Source: Dermanyssus gallinae
Taxonomy: Eukaryota > Arthropoda > Arachnida > Mesostigmata > Dermanyssidae
Length of the DNA: 64,000 nt
NCBI GenBank assembly: GCA_003439945.1
Contig: QVRM01005224.1
Span: 682,001 to 746,000, forward strand
Direction of reading: 5' to 3'
Under the pieces are notes generated by a model that saw only the letters and a list, made by a program, of their open reading frames with translations, was not told the DNA's origin and did no database searches. Every line of letters starts with the position of its first letter. Positions within the stretch are counted from its first letter, which is position 1. The position numbers and the translations under genes were made by a program. Positions 1 to 50,700 of this stretch are shown one piece after another.

Positions 1-110
1 ATTTTAATTTATATTAGGGACCTAGGGGTTGCGGTGACACCGCAACTGGATTTTAGCACTCATATTACAAAAGTCATCCGATCAGCTAATCTTATATTGT
101 AACGAAGTCC
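1..110 (+). pseudogene. Non-LTR reverse transcriptase fragment (part 1, interrupted)
   Basis: One frame reads DLGVAVTPQLDFSTHI followed by KVIRSANLIL. This is the 'DLGV...L.F..HI' segment just downstream of the polymerase palm in jockey/CR1-type retrotransposons. The expected continuation (a Val-Pro-x-Leu-x-Tyr-Cys segment) appears only near 720, so about 500 bases of unrelated sequence seem to be inserted. The fragment runs off the left edge. Assignment rests on motif recognition only. Confidence 0.55.
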
Positions 111-655
111 ACCCACTGTATACGCATCATAGCGCAATTCAAATAAGTTCTAACCGACCACGTCCAACGGCTACAGCGCCCGCGCCAGAATCTCAACGTA
201 CACAACGTTCACCGAATGATGCATGTCTCAACCGAACAATACATGTCTCAACCAGCCAGCCGAGAACAGCCACAGCCTTTCGCGCCGAAACCCCAACGTC
301 CTCCGCCGTCCAAACGATCATCGGCCGACATCGGGAGAGGGTCGACCTATGATCGGCAGTCCAAGTCAAACAGTCACTCAACCTGTATTCCTATACGAAA
401 CAAACACAGTACAAAGTGCTGTACATTTCGACCGATCTGAGAGCGGGTTCTGACACCCTTTGGGGTGTCAGCACGCCGCGGTGCCTCGTGAACCAATAAA
501 TAGACCGAGCAGCTTGGCTCAATAACCATCCGTTGCTCGGCCGTGCTTTGCATTAGACCGTATGCTGCGTGTCGTCACTCATTGTTCCTGAGTCCCTCGG
601 GCTGCAGTACCCGTCCGGATGAGTCTACATCCCCAAGCTGACTTAGCGTAACACG
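111..655 (+). mobile_element. Possible LTR-element 3' end / LTR inserted in a retrotransposon
   Basis: This segment separates two halves of a reverse transcriptase tail. From about 452 it begins TGACACCCTTTGGGGTGTCA, a short terminal hairpin of the sort seen at some Gypsy-type LTR starts. It carries an AATAAA at about 496-501 and ends with CA-rich sequence near 655. The part before 450 is open, Pro/Arg/Ser-rich and could be the C-terminal end of a pol polyprotein. I could not identify a target-site duplication, and no partner LTR is in the window. Alternative: an unrelated insertion. Confidence 0.35.
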
Positions 656-1195
656 ACAACGTTACAATATCTAATACCATATTTTGTTGTTTCATAATTA
701 ATATGTACAATTTTTACATGAGGCTTAATAATAGTTTGGTTGTACCTAAGTTTATCTATTGCTGTGAGGTTTGGCGGCCTTATTTAGACAAACACATTGA
801 AGCAATGAAAAGTGTACAGAGGAGATTCCTTCGTCGTGTCTCGTTAAGGCGTAACATTGCCCGAAATTCTATTGTGATAAGCTTTATTCGGGAACTTCAA
901 TCCAGAGCGGATTATCGCATGCTCAATCGTATCATAAACTCATCGAATAAGTCAAACTATTTTAGCATTCAGTTGAACAATCTCAGAAGCGGTAACACCA
1001 TCTCGTCGAAACAAATTGCAAAGACAGATCGTGTAAATAACATGTTTTCGTGGCGGATGGCGAGGGCACTGAGAGCTTGAAACGCTAACAGTGCAAATGT
1101 CGCCACACAAGTAAACTGACTATTGTATGTATCTAGGTAACGGTTTGTAAAATGTAAATATTGTCCCCCCTTTGACAAAATAAAGGCGCATTTGA
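656..1195 (+). pseudogene. Non-LTR reverse transcriptase C-terminus and 3' tail (jockey/CR1-like)
   Basis: An open frame to 1080 contains VVPKFIYCCEVWRPY and VQRRFLRRV, the typical 'v.P.leY...vW.Py ... VQrrflrr' thumb region of jockey/CR1-like retrotransposons. The non-coding tail ends near 1195 in a short GAATT-type repeat after an AATAAA, as expected for a 3' end. A second, diverged copy of the same tail lies on the minus strand at 13952-14200: both share the segment around GGTAACGGTTTGT and the GCATTTGAATTGAAT end. It is a dead 5'-truncated copy. Confidence 0.75.
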
Positions 1196-1848
1196 ATTGA
1201 ATTGAATGGAACAGCCTTTTTCGGAGCTTATGAACACGGCCTAGTCCTGCATTATTGCAAAGAGCTACGTTGACGCATACCGTTGGGTACAAAACTGGGA
1301 TTAAGATAGTGTGCTGAATCCCGAGTAGGCACCTAGATGTAATATCTACGTTGTAAGTGTTCGTAAATCTAACAGAAAAAATTAAGCAATCAATCGATAT
1401 CAAATAATCAATCATATTTCACTCAAATAGAGTATATATAACGTTTTGGATTATAGCTAATTTAATGTACAAAATTAAAGACATTCTATCAGTATAATTG
1501 TGTTGGAGTTTCAGAGTATGGGGAAGAATTGTATGGGACGGCTTGTATTTGTAGGAGTGAAGTTCGTCATATAATTTATATGCGCATGGTATATGGCTCT
1601 CGAGGCATGCTCTGGTGGTTGCAGGAGGCGCTTCGTTCTGAGCATGTTACGACTTTTACTGGAAAGTTTGCCGTTGGCCTAATTTCCAAATAAAGGTAAA
1701 TTTGTACACGATACAACACCCGCCTTGTGTTGCGATTTATGTATTCAACTATCTTGAACTTAATGTGGTTTTTATTCGTGTACAGGTTCAGTTAAAATAA
1801 CATAAGGGTAACGAGATACATTTGTATGTGCTTCCTTTCTTTTTGCAG

Positions 1849-39324
<37,476 letters not shown>

Positions 39325-39513
39325 CTTATACGCGGTTGAGCGGCACACTCTGTTGCCGTGTTCCAAAGACAGAGCAAGCTACGTGTAGGTTAGGGAATAT
39401 GACTTTTACAGTTTGTACTGGGGACGTCAATGCTGTGCAGGACGCGCTGTCATTATTTAGCTGTCATAATTGTTTAGTAACAAGAACAGCAACACTTTAT
39501 TTTAAACACTGAA

Positions 39514-39519
39514 AATAAA
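39514..39519 (+). terminator. Candidate GRK polyadenylation signal
   Basis: AATAAA 190 bases after the GRK stop codon. It is the first clear consensus in the 3' region. Confidence 0.5.
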
Positions 39520-39529
39520 TCATGGTGAC

Positions 39530-42500
39530 GGTCGTCCTGTGCGACCTTATCGGCCACTCAAACGTTAGCGTAGGCAGTGTAACCAATGTAATATTTGTGG
39601 GAAGACGATTAAGAAAAGTAGATGCTAAATTAAAATGCTTGAAATCTATGACTGATCGTTTGAAGACGAGGGAGGGAGAGAGAGCCCGCGCCTCTCAGTA
39701 CGCGTCTCAGGTAGATGGGTTCAGAGCGCTTGAAAGAAGACAGCCTAGGAGGAGGGCAGCTTAGTTCGAAGGCAGTTAACGCAATAGCATGAGCATATAT
39801 TTCTTGTTTAAATAACGTGTGCTGATTCTAAATGACTGGTTGATCGCCTGCCACGCGAGGCTCTGACGAACGATAGCCGGCTCATTGACGCCTTTATTTG
39901 TGCATGCACATTTAATGCGTACAAGTGACATAGACACGTATTTTTATTAACTTACAGCAGTATTGGTACCCGTTATTGACAACAAGCTTACTTTTAAAAG
40001 TTAGGTAACTCCAGGAACTTTTGGTCGCACACGCTCTCATCGGGCTTTGCCGAATTAACTTCAATCATCGTTTTAAGTAATAGCCATGAGTTGATTTTAA
40101 GAGGATTAGCATTAAACGCCTTACTTCCGCATCTCGGATTTTTTTGTTCAAGTGGAAGATGGCTATCTACTATATTTTATTGTTTTTTACTTTTGTTTTT
40201 GCAGCAAATTATGCCTTACTCCAATAATTACTTCATCCAAATTGTAAACAATATGAAAGAAAAATAAGAGCCCTAGATTTTGTCTAAATGCAAGGTCATA
40301 CGTTTTGCCATTAAGTCATCTTACTCGATAAGTGTTATCGATATTAATTTCTTCAAGTGAGATATATTTATGCATGATCCAGTTGTTCTCCCGCTTCACA
40401 AATATGAGTATTTTCAACGAAAAAAAATCTCGCATATTTTGCCAGCTTGATTTGGTCGCAAGTATCAATTTACCTGTGATACAGAGTTTCTAAGGCTGTC
40501 AACTACAATTGTAAAATATTGAATCGTTTTATAGGCGAACTTCGGTTTCTGCCGTGCTGTATTTCTTATGCTGGTTATGGGAAATGCGTTTGTGTGAGGA
40601 AACTGAAGTGAGCAGTTTAACGGAAACGAAGGCAAGCCGCAAAAGGTGTCTCCATGTCTTGGCTGAAATAATTTTTGAAGCTATTGCATCCTAGCTAGCC
40701 TTGGCACATAATCGCAGCGAACGTCAGTAAATCATATTACGCAATATTAAATATTATAATATAACTTGTGTAAGGTTAGTTTCCATAGACTTTCATTCTA
40801 AAAGTCCGCCGAGTAGTGAATGGTTATTAAAGACCAGCCACAGACGGCGACGCGAATAGACAGACGAACGGAGGAAGGGATTTGCGTCCACACGCGCAGA
40901 GACCACAGGCGGACACAGGGGGCTCATAATGGCGAGCCTGTCTCTCTCGATGAGTGTTTGTGCCAGCCTGAATGGCCGATATAGGCGCGTAAATTTCCTC
41001 CGTGGCCACACAACGCATGCAATCTAGTTTTCGAACCTTTCGAAGGAAAGAACAGCAGAATAGAGCAATTATGGCCAAATACTCAAAACCGAAAAATCTG
41101 TAAAGCCTTTAGATGTCTTGCGTTGAAAAAGCGACTAAGTATTTAATTTCCCTACGACGACTGTTTATGCTGTGGCCAATCTTTGTGGCAGGCCACACGC
41201 CAACTATCTGTCGTGTTTGTCCCGATCCCTAAAGCCCTGGAACACAGTTAGTATCTAGAATCCGGTAGAGTTAGCATCAGTACCGGACGCTAAAAAGGGC
41301 CGAAAAATACACTTTACCAGACAGTTAAAAAACAGGGCTTCACGGGCGAGATCATTGTACTGCAGTTTCTCGTGTGTGATACAGTATGATAAGTGTTAAA
41401 TCTGACTTTGACGTTCGCGGGAATCTCAATCCCGCCTCCATGACGTCACTCGACAATAACGGGTCGAGTTGTTTTAACGAATACTTTGTTTTCCTCTGCT
41501 CGTTTTGGCCGGGAACCCCCTCATTTTGGCTCGTGCTTTTTCTGTAACAATTGACTCATCAAAAGGTGTGGACAGCCATTCGATTGGCTTTCTTCTTGCT
41601 GGCTCTTATCAACGTTGCTGTAATGCAATCAGTATTTTGAAGCATTCATTTATAATTATGTGTAGGGTTAGCTACTTAGCTGCAGATGAATCTTGTGACC
41701 AATTTAAATAAGAAGGGCATTTTGTTGATGATTGGTCATTATTTCAATATGGGTACACTTGGCAAAGATGCCTAGTATCTAGTTACTTATTATATTACGT
41801 ACTGCGCAATTAAGTACGTGTATAGCAAAACAATTTCTCGCTAATAACGGGAATTGGATAAACGGGGTACATATATCACTCTATTAGAAACCGCTTATTG
41901 GAGATTGATCCGCTTGTAGACCGAGGTCTATATCAATCTTCGACAGATCTAGTCGTCCGTTGGTATTCCTGCTTATCCTTCGTGGGATCGGTAGCCGAAA
42001 TATTCACAAGTTCATAAAACATTAAATATAGGTTTGTTTTAATTTTTTGTATGGGCTTGTGATTATTTATATATAAGGTATGCCTCCAAAGGCTTTAAAG
42101 CCTGGTCACAAGTATAGTGAGCCGAGAAATAACTTCGGGCTTAACTGCTGCTGATATGCGCTTAACTGTCGAAAAGTACATATATATATATATATATACC
42201 TGCATACATATATTGCAGTCAATAAGTACACAGCAAGAGACTTAAAGAGAGTGAGAGTAACCTAGGAAAGTACACAATTTTGTTGTTTGTTAGCTTAATC
42301 GCTATATCAATCGTTCGCAAAGGGCCTCAATGACTGTTCAGCAGTCTACTAACTCTAACGTTGCTCATATATTTTGACGAATAGGCGAGACTCAATAAGT
42401 AAACGCATCGCTAGGCCTACTTCCTTTGACTACGAGGTGTGCGTATGCGGAAAAACTCAGCTGGGTTTTTATAGAATAATCATAACGGACGCGGTTTACG

Positions 42501-45500
42501 ATGTCACCAGCTTAAACAGTTATAACACCATAACGTGTTAGCGATCTTTCGTGGTGTCTGGAATATCTGGTTGCTCTGCTGCGATCAGTGGAAATCTTTT
42601 AATAAGGATATATCTGTAAATAAGGCATGAAATAGCATGATTATAATCAGCCGTCACTCCGCTCTTGTATATATATTACGTATTTCTAGACTCTGTAAAC
42701 AAACTCTTGTATTGTTGAAGTTACTGGAAACATAAGATTAGAATATCAGTCACTCAAAAACTCATCAGTATTATGAAGAACCAACATCACTACAGGAAAC
42801 CAAGACCGTCGATATGCGTAGGATAGTTAAAGACTGCAACGGCACAAAAACAGTGAATAGATTTTTGGAATGAAAATAAATACGACACGTACGCATAAGG
42901 AAATACTCTCTTGGCTGCCTCTGTGACAATGTGAATAACGCAGGGGGCATGCCATAGAGTCACGAAACACAAAGCTCAAATAAAACAACTGTATCAGAGA
43001 TATCACAGATATAGCGGGGGAGAGGAGACAACAAATGGCATTCATTGATAACTTGATGTAATTAACTTAATGACATCCGCGCTCTGCAACGTGAGAAGTG
43101 TCGTTTATGAGCGGAAGTCATTGCTTGGAAACACCCATATCGTCGACACATTATAATGACTGTATGTTGTAACAAATGCCAAAATAGTAACGTGTTAGAT
43201 ACAGGATAGGGCATCCACAACATACGATGGAGCTAACAAATGCAGCTGTCATCCTCTTGACAAGGAATGTCTTATTGTACAGTTCACTCAACAGTTTATT
43301 ACTCAACAACAGTCACAGCTACCACAACCACCACAGGAAACTTTTTGTTTGTTTTTACAACCACCACCACTACAATGACTAATACAACAATTACTACCAT
43401 TTTGTTCTGCTACCACTTTAAGATGACAGTAATATGTGGTAGCTCTTACAATGGTGACAGAAATACCAATAATAAGCAAATAAATGATATGTACACGTTG
43501 AAGCGCGCGGTGTCATTAATGTTGCAGTATTGTCTGTTAATAATATACGTTTCTGCGGCATCTTCCAAACAGGAGGTATTTACGTAATCATTTTCAAAAC
43601 AGATACTTCTTGATAGTTTTCCTTAAGTAGAGACATCAGTGCAAGTTTCTAATAAATATAGACGCATTGTTCTAACGGCTGTGTAGTGTCTGTTTTATCT
43701 GACGGGTTTAGCTGACATCATGTCTCCTGCGAGGATAAGTGGAAGCAACACTTTGGTAAGAAGAAGTCAATTCTATATTGTCTTGTATATCGAATTCTAA
43801 CCGAAGCTCCGCTTAGGCTAAAACGGAATCATGCCATAATGAGAGCCGTCTTCTAAATGTCAAAGCGAAGAGATTCATTGAAGCGCGGGTAAGCGGCAGG
43901 AGTAATTATGACTCTATTTAGGATTTAATAATAATGACGCAAACCTCCCTGCAAGATAATCTTGAATGGCTCGAAGTCTTCCGAAAGGGAGGGTGAGTAA
44001 TATGTATTATGAGTGTTATTTATATATCACATCATCTTTGGAGTGTAACGTGGAGTTGGTAGGTGATTAATTTGGTTGTTATGGAAGGAATAGTGTTGTA
44101 GCTTCCTCCGGAGCCCTGATAGCGGGGAGAGAGAAGTGTTTGCTGGTTCATCAATTCGGACCGGCGGCGCTCCTTCCATATCCCAATGCGATCATCGCTA
44201 GGCGGCAGGACTGTAAGCATATCTCTTTTTTGTTAGCCACATGCCTCATCATCTAATAAGTGACACGCATAACTAGATTGGACTGTCGCTATATATTGCA
44301 CTGAACGACCGGCAAATAAGACCCTGTTGAGCTTGCCTCTAGTCTGAGTTTGTGAAGAGAGATGAGAAGTGCAGCATAAAGGAGAGACTTGTCAATATTG
44401 AAATACCACTACTCCTACTGTTTCTTTACATTTCAATAAATTAAAATACGGTCTTTCCGTGTATGGCTAGGTATATTGCCGCTCGTTGCAAGTGTTCGAA
44501 GTCGAACAATGGAATGCGTATCTCTATGGAGCATCTGCAAACAACTGTAAACTAAGTGCTAGGAGTTGAACTAAAAGGCTAGGAGTAACTACCTCCGTGC
44601 CGTGCTATTGCCAGTACTCGGATTCGCGTGGCATATTAAAGGCTTACGGCTACGCAAAACTATTGCCACGAACCTCTTAGGTGATGTGCAAAAGCTTCCT
44701 ACAAAGGCAGCACTGAGAGAATTAACTTTAGATTTTCTTATGACGACGTTCAAAGGTTTTCAGGGGCACTGAGGCAGTTCTCTTCTAGTCGCTAACTGAG
44801 AGAAAGGGTTTCGACACGGCAGAAGCAAATTACCGACGCCGCTACTCAAGGAACAAGGCGAGTCCTACTACACCCGAGGAGAGCTCCCGCCGCAGGTCAA
44901 CACGCGACCATACAGGACTACGTAAGGACAAAAACACCTATACCCTGAAAGAAAACAGACAACATCTACTGTCTCTGACTGGGGGGAGCTGGAATTTTTC
45001 TTCAATCTCTGACAGATTTCAGAGATTCTCGGTGCCTGCCCTCAGGAGCGACTTTATAACGGCTACTCTGCAAAGGTTTCCGCCATTGCCATAAATTCGA
45101 GGAGGTCAAAATTGCTTGTTGCAAGTCGTACAGAAACCCAGCGAATATCTTTGTACCTTAGACACTTTTTGTTGGCTCCCTGATCGTAAAGTAATCATTC
45201 GATAACCCTAGTTGCCTTCGTTATTCCTAAAAACTTTATTTAGGGTTGCGCTATTGGTTCAAAGCTGGAACTCTGCTCGTAGCTTCATCTTGAATTTATT
45301 AACAGCTGTTACCCATCCCTATTAATCATTTTGGTATTTTTGGTTATTATGCAAGTCGCCGGCATGCATAGAAGCTTTAGTTGAGCATCAATCTTTGTTG
45401 CCAGCACCAAGTTCGTTTTCGACCCTTATGAGCTGCCAGGGGAGACCTTGTGCTTCTTTAGCTCTTTATTTCTTTGGTTCTGGTATTTCCGGCAGTATCG

Positions 45501-46080
45501 GTATCATTATTGTGGTTCCCGACTTCGTGGGCAAAGCTTTTCGCGGTGTTCTCATTACTGCAAAGCTTTAGCGGTGTTCTCATCACTGTCGATCACTTCA
45601 ATTGTGGAGTTTTGCCTCCAGCACCGAACAACTCACTTCAGCATTTGATACGGGACGGTAAGTAATCTATCCAGCTGCCACCTTCAACGTTCACCACACT
45701 ATTGTCACAGCCCTGTTAAATGCTTACTGAGCTTTCCTATAACACGTTCGGTCTATTTAAATGTAAACAAACAGCTGACACTGGCCGTAATGGCCTAAAG
45801 TGTATTTTTCAAGGTGGCGCCTTTTAATTAAATGTACTTTACTCTTACGAGTACACTCTGTGGCCCGCTCCTCCAGCAAATCTATAGGTAATCGAGAATT
45901 GATTGTACAATGGATATAGTTATATGGGTAACAAAGCATCCTGTTTTATTATTTAACATAATCATAAAAAAATATATATATATAAATAATATCATGGACT
46001 AGCTGGCCTGTTCTATAGAAAGGGTGTTAGATCGATCCTTAAATGTTAATCATTTTATTTCAATTTGTAATTCTACAGAA

Positions 46081-46135
<55 letters not shown>

Positions 46136-46259
46136 ATGACCAGCAGAATCACTGTCTCAGATAGACGCAAACTCGAAAAACGACTAATATTGCCATGAAA
46201 TAAATATATTATTAACATGTTTATTTTATAAGGTTGGAGATACACAAGCTCTGTTTACC

Positions 46260-46302
<43 letters not shown>

Positions 46303-47490
46303 CATGTTCTTAATATTCGGTGATGTCTACTGGTCATTTGTACAGGTAACAGATATTGGTGTCTCTCTTGGTCTTGTACACTGTTTAGTCCCCCTTGGCT
46401 GTGTACTCAGAACAGTATCGCTGTTGAGATCCTAAAACGGATCACCAAAATAACTATTAGGCGTGATAATGTAATAATAACGCAGCAGAGTTAGATATTA
46501 TTCACCCAAAAGTACATTTCAATATGAAGACGGTCGTGAACTGACACACCAAATTATAATATAATACCTAAAGAAGTATTTAAGATAGGAACTTACTCTT
46601 GAGTTAGGCGTAATATGCTAAATAAATCAGCCAACGCTAGTAACACATTCAACGAACACGCTAATGACACCAATTAATAAGAATTTGCTTATTAGCAACA
46701 TCTAATAGAACTAGTTATAGTACTGGAAATAATGTATGTATCTTGTAGCGCATTTCCCTTCTGTCTCAACAAAAGCTCATTATTAGTATCTTAACGAACA
46801 GCTTTCTTACAAGCTGGCGTATCACTTTAATATATTTGAGAAGTTTCTTTAAGTACCCCAGGGTTTCCTTTCACCGTTACGTCTTTTGTACAGTGGGCTA
46901 ATGTTCTGTACTATTAATTGCATCTGTGGAACATACATGCACGAGTTAGATACAAAAATTGATATCAACTCTTCATTAAGAACAGCGCTTCTTAACTCTA
47001 TTGTTTATATCACAATCTCCTGTCATATAATTCATATGAAATGAACGTTGCCAGATCCGGTAACCAATTAGTTGCTTCAATTAAATATTGTTTGACCTTT
47101 TAAGCTCAAGACTAACGATCGACCATTTCTTGCGCGCTGAAAGTTGAGGTCGAGGACGTATGTACAAACTTGAGGTCAAGGGCCTATGTATTAAAAAGTA
47201 AAACAACACAAAGGACCTTGAACAGGCACAGCGATAGTGTTCCTACCTGTTCGTGTTAAAAATTCTAACAACGATTTAGGGTTAAAATTGGAAACTACAA
47301 TCGACTTCAAAACGCGACTTCCTTCTTAGTGAGATGACGACAACATGTGTCTTGATGGTAAAGCCTTTTCGCGTGTGTTCGGTGGGCCCTCTAGCGGTGG
47401 TTGTTTGGGTGGGTAGCTTGGCACATCTGTCGCCTTGCGTTGCTTCTTCGGGAAACGCAAACCGAAACGGACAGGTATTTTTGTTCTCTT
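39530..47490. other. Convergent intergenic region, no gene recognised
   Basis: This lies between the GRK and PRODH 3' ends. It holds (TA)n at 42179-42198, 46081-46129 and 46264-46301, and a CpG-richer stretch around 40800-41060 with unassigned opposed open frames. A Thr-coding ACA/ACC-rich low-complexity stretch lies at 43310-43400, and several short unassigned frames elsewhere. I found no recognisable protein, tRNA or transposon here, making it the least repeat-rich part of the window. Confidence 0.5.
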
Positions 47491-47494
47491 CCTT

Positions 47495-47644
47495 CTACAC
47501 AACAAACTCCCCTTTAGGCCGGTAAAACCACTGGCCTGTAAGAAATCTACGCCCAATTTCGTATCGCAGCATATCCAACTCCTTGGACACCTTCTTTAGC
47601 AGGGAGTTATTTTCGACTGCTCGACGGGAGAGGTATGGCATCAC
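47495..47644 (-). CDS. slgA: PRODH last exon
   Basis: The minus-strand acceptor TTTCATTAG precedes 47644 and the stop TAG is at 47497-47495. It encodes [49 protein letters not shown]. The SRR..EN motif supplies substrate-binding arginines; the ending parallels GQLFYKPKGNYV of fly slgA. Confidence 0.95.
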   Translation of the reverse strand: MMPYLSRRAVENNSLLKKVSKELDMLRYEIGRRFLTGQWFYRPKGEFVV

Positions 47645-47691
47645 CTAATGAAACAAGTCATTGTTAAAATGCAATGTCAACAAGCAATTCG

Positions 47692-47732
<41 letters not shown>

Positions 47733-50700
47733 TTTTCAGAAACTTCCCTTGAATTCTTAAGATAAATTCTGCAATTTATTTCGAACATACGCTATCCTTC
47801 AATCAATCATACATGAGTATACACAACTTCTTGTTATAACCTTCATCCAACACAATGTGAAATGTTCCTCCTTCCAAAATGTCCAATTAATACCCTTAAA
47901 ACGTTTGACAAATGTTCCTCTCGGAGAATTCTGAGGTGAGTGATAATATTCTGAACGACAAGACTCAATAATATGAAGGGTGGTAAAACATTCCACGCAA
48001 TTTCAAGTAACTCTTCATGCTGGAATACGGCGTCTGTACGATTCCCTTTAATAACGGTGATTTACTTTATTAAGTAGTGAAAGCAGCACCATCTTTATTT
48101 GGATGATATTAATAAATTCCCCATCGCTCTGTTCTTTGTTACGCGAAATTAGCAGAATTTTAAATTACTTTTAAGGCATCCACAGATCACACAAGCCTAA
48201 GCCGTACTTCAGTAGCGACACCATGCCTTATGTATTATATACATATATATGAACCTCTGCAAAGACAATCACGAGTAAAAACTTCTAGGCAGAAGGTACT
48301 AACCTCATCGATCGGTCCGTAGGGTACGTATTTGTAGACAGAATAACCAGCTTGTCCTAGAAATAGAGCGGCATAATGCAAACATTACATCGTGTCTATT
48401 CTTGACACCTATTTGCCTGTGAGTAAGGTGTCTTAATTAATTAACCTAGACTTTGTGCGCATATTACACAATTTTAATGTAATTGCACAATTTGACTTAA
48501 AAACACATTGAATGTGAACGCCTGTACATCATCTGTGACAATCATTACCAAATATAAAAAGACAAAAAATAATATAATATATAATAGCACTAAATATATT
48601 ATTCTGAATGCAAACATTGTTTAATCTAGCAATATCCGACCAAAGGGGAATGAACCCTTTTGAATCTTGACGCTCGTCTCTTGGCGTATACAAATAGCTG
48701 CTACACTCATCCAAATGTTGTAAGTAACTAGCCTATAAATTAAAAGCAAAATTTCCTATATTGTGCTGCATGAAATTGTCAAAACTCATCGGTTGGTAAT
48801 AGTTTAAAGGCAAGTCTTTTTACATACAAACTATGGGTTTAACATGCAGCACAACTAACGTTTTTCAAAACAACTGATTTATGGAATCACATTAACGACC
48901 TCGAAACTACACATACATTTATATGAACGGCACTCACGCTTGGTATTTGAATAGCCTAATAAAGTCCGAGCAATGCATAAGCCGGTTAGCACTCTCACAG
49001 TAATGAAACTCGCCGCTACTAAGCGCTAAATTACTTCCCATGACCCATGATGTCGTACACATGAAACAGGAGCATGATTTGCCCACTGAAATTCAGTAGC
49101 GGGTTATCACCCGATGAAAAATACCTCTATTTCAGGATAGGGATTTTCCAGTTACACTCCCGAGGAGGATACTTTCCCTTAAAAACTACAAATATATACC
49201 GCCTTCACCAACCTTATGGCGACGGTAAAGATCGTTGGCCCTTGTGGCCTCGCACACCCCTTGTGGCCTTGCACGCGAAGGATGTTTAAATAACGACCAG
49301 GATTAACCGACCATTTCTAATGTAGGGATCCCTCGCCGGGCCTAACAGATGGTAGCTCCCATATACAAGTTATCACCAAGTAGTGACCAGTAGCTTAAAA
49401 TCCCTGCCACTTAGCAAACGAAAATAGACATGAAAGTGATGAAATACGTATTGACGCTCTCTTATAGCCCTGGACCTTTCTCTTATTTCCCTGGGCCACG
49501 CCAGTCGAAATACGCATTAGTCACGCTGATGAATCAGTAGGAGAAGGCAACTATTAGTACTAAAATTTGTCATCCGTCGCTTCAAACTAAAAACATTGCT
49601 CCCAACAATGGAATTGAAGGTTTGGAATAACATTTGGAATAATAATAGTAAGCAGAAATACAATACAGTACTTACCCAATGGAAAGCTAACTTGATCACA
49701 CATTCCTAGCAATTGGCCAAAACAAACAAGCCGTTCTTCTCGGCCAATACCGAGTTCCTTCATTCGACGAACAGCATAGCGGATCGTATTTTCATTGTGC
49801 GTAGCACACATGACCGAGATTCGTCCGTTCTTCTGCGATTCCACAATCTGACCAAGAATATAATCAAGAACCTGCAACATTAAAAGAAGTAGAAAATCAA
49901 ATCAGTTCAAGACCGACACAAGGGTTACTGGACTCGGCAAAGGTCCGCGGGTAACATTTCAGCTCAACCGAATACAAACGAGTGGTAACTAAGCTACGTA
50001 TAGAAGTGACAGCCGCCACAGTGCACCGTTCATTTATACAATGTTGGCACACGAAACCAAAAAGCTCAGAGAAGTCTAATGCAATCACGTTGCGGATTAT
50101 GAATGACAAGTGCAAAGAATTAGATACCTTATGGTACATCGCGTTTGTTGCCTCGTATGAGTCATTGATGGGATCAGGGTAGCCAACTGTGATGGCGCGC
50201 GACCTTTCTTGCTCCATATAGGCACCACGTACAATCTTCGCGGCAAAACAAAAGTTTTGCCTCTTTGACAGCTCAACATCGCGTTGAACATGCTCGAATG
50301 CCTCCTTGAGATAGCACTGGTACGTGTTGAACACAATCGGCTTGCTCTTGTTGTACTTTCGCATAAGCTCAACAGTTAGTCGAGAGATCGCCGGCTGGAA
50401 ATAGGTCTGCTCCGCATCGACCATTACGCGCACGTCGGCCTCCCGTGCGTGATGAGCTATCGTGTGCACCCTTCGCATCATATTACTGCCCACAGCAACA
50501 ATAAGAACAGTAACAACAATGATAGCACAAATGGATGCATGTATGCGTGCGCCAACCAACGCATATCACAATTAAGTCCAGAATTACACTTAGGCTATCT
50601 GCGCCTGCGCCACATAATGAATTATAAAAATAGTTAATTTAAATGTTAGAAATTGTAAAGCCAGCTGTTTATAACAACTGGATACGGATGATAACATATT

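Noticed and set aside
43267..43587. Thr-rich 106-codon frame
   Set aside because: It is an ACA/ACC low-complexity translation with no acceptor, donor or family similarity; not a supported gene.
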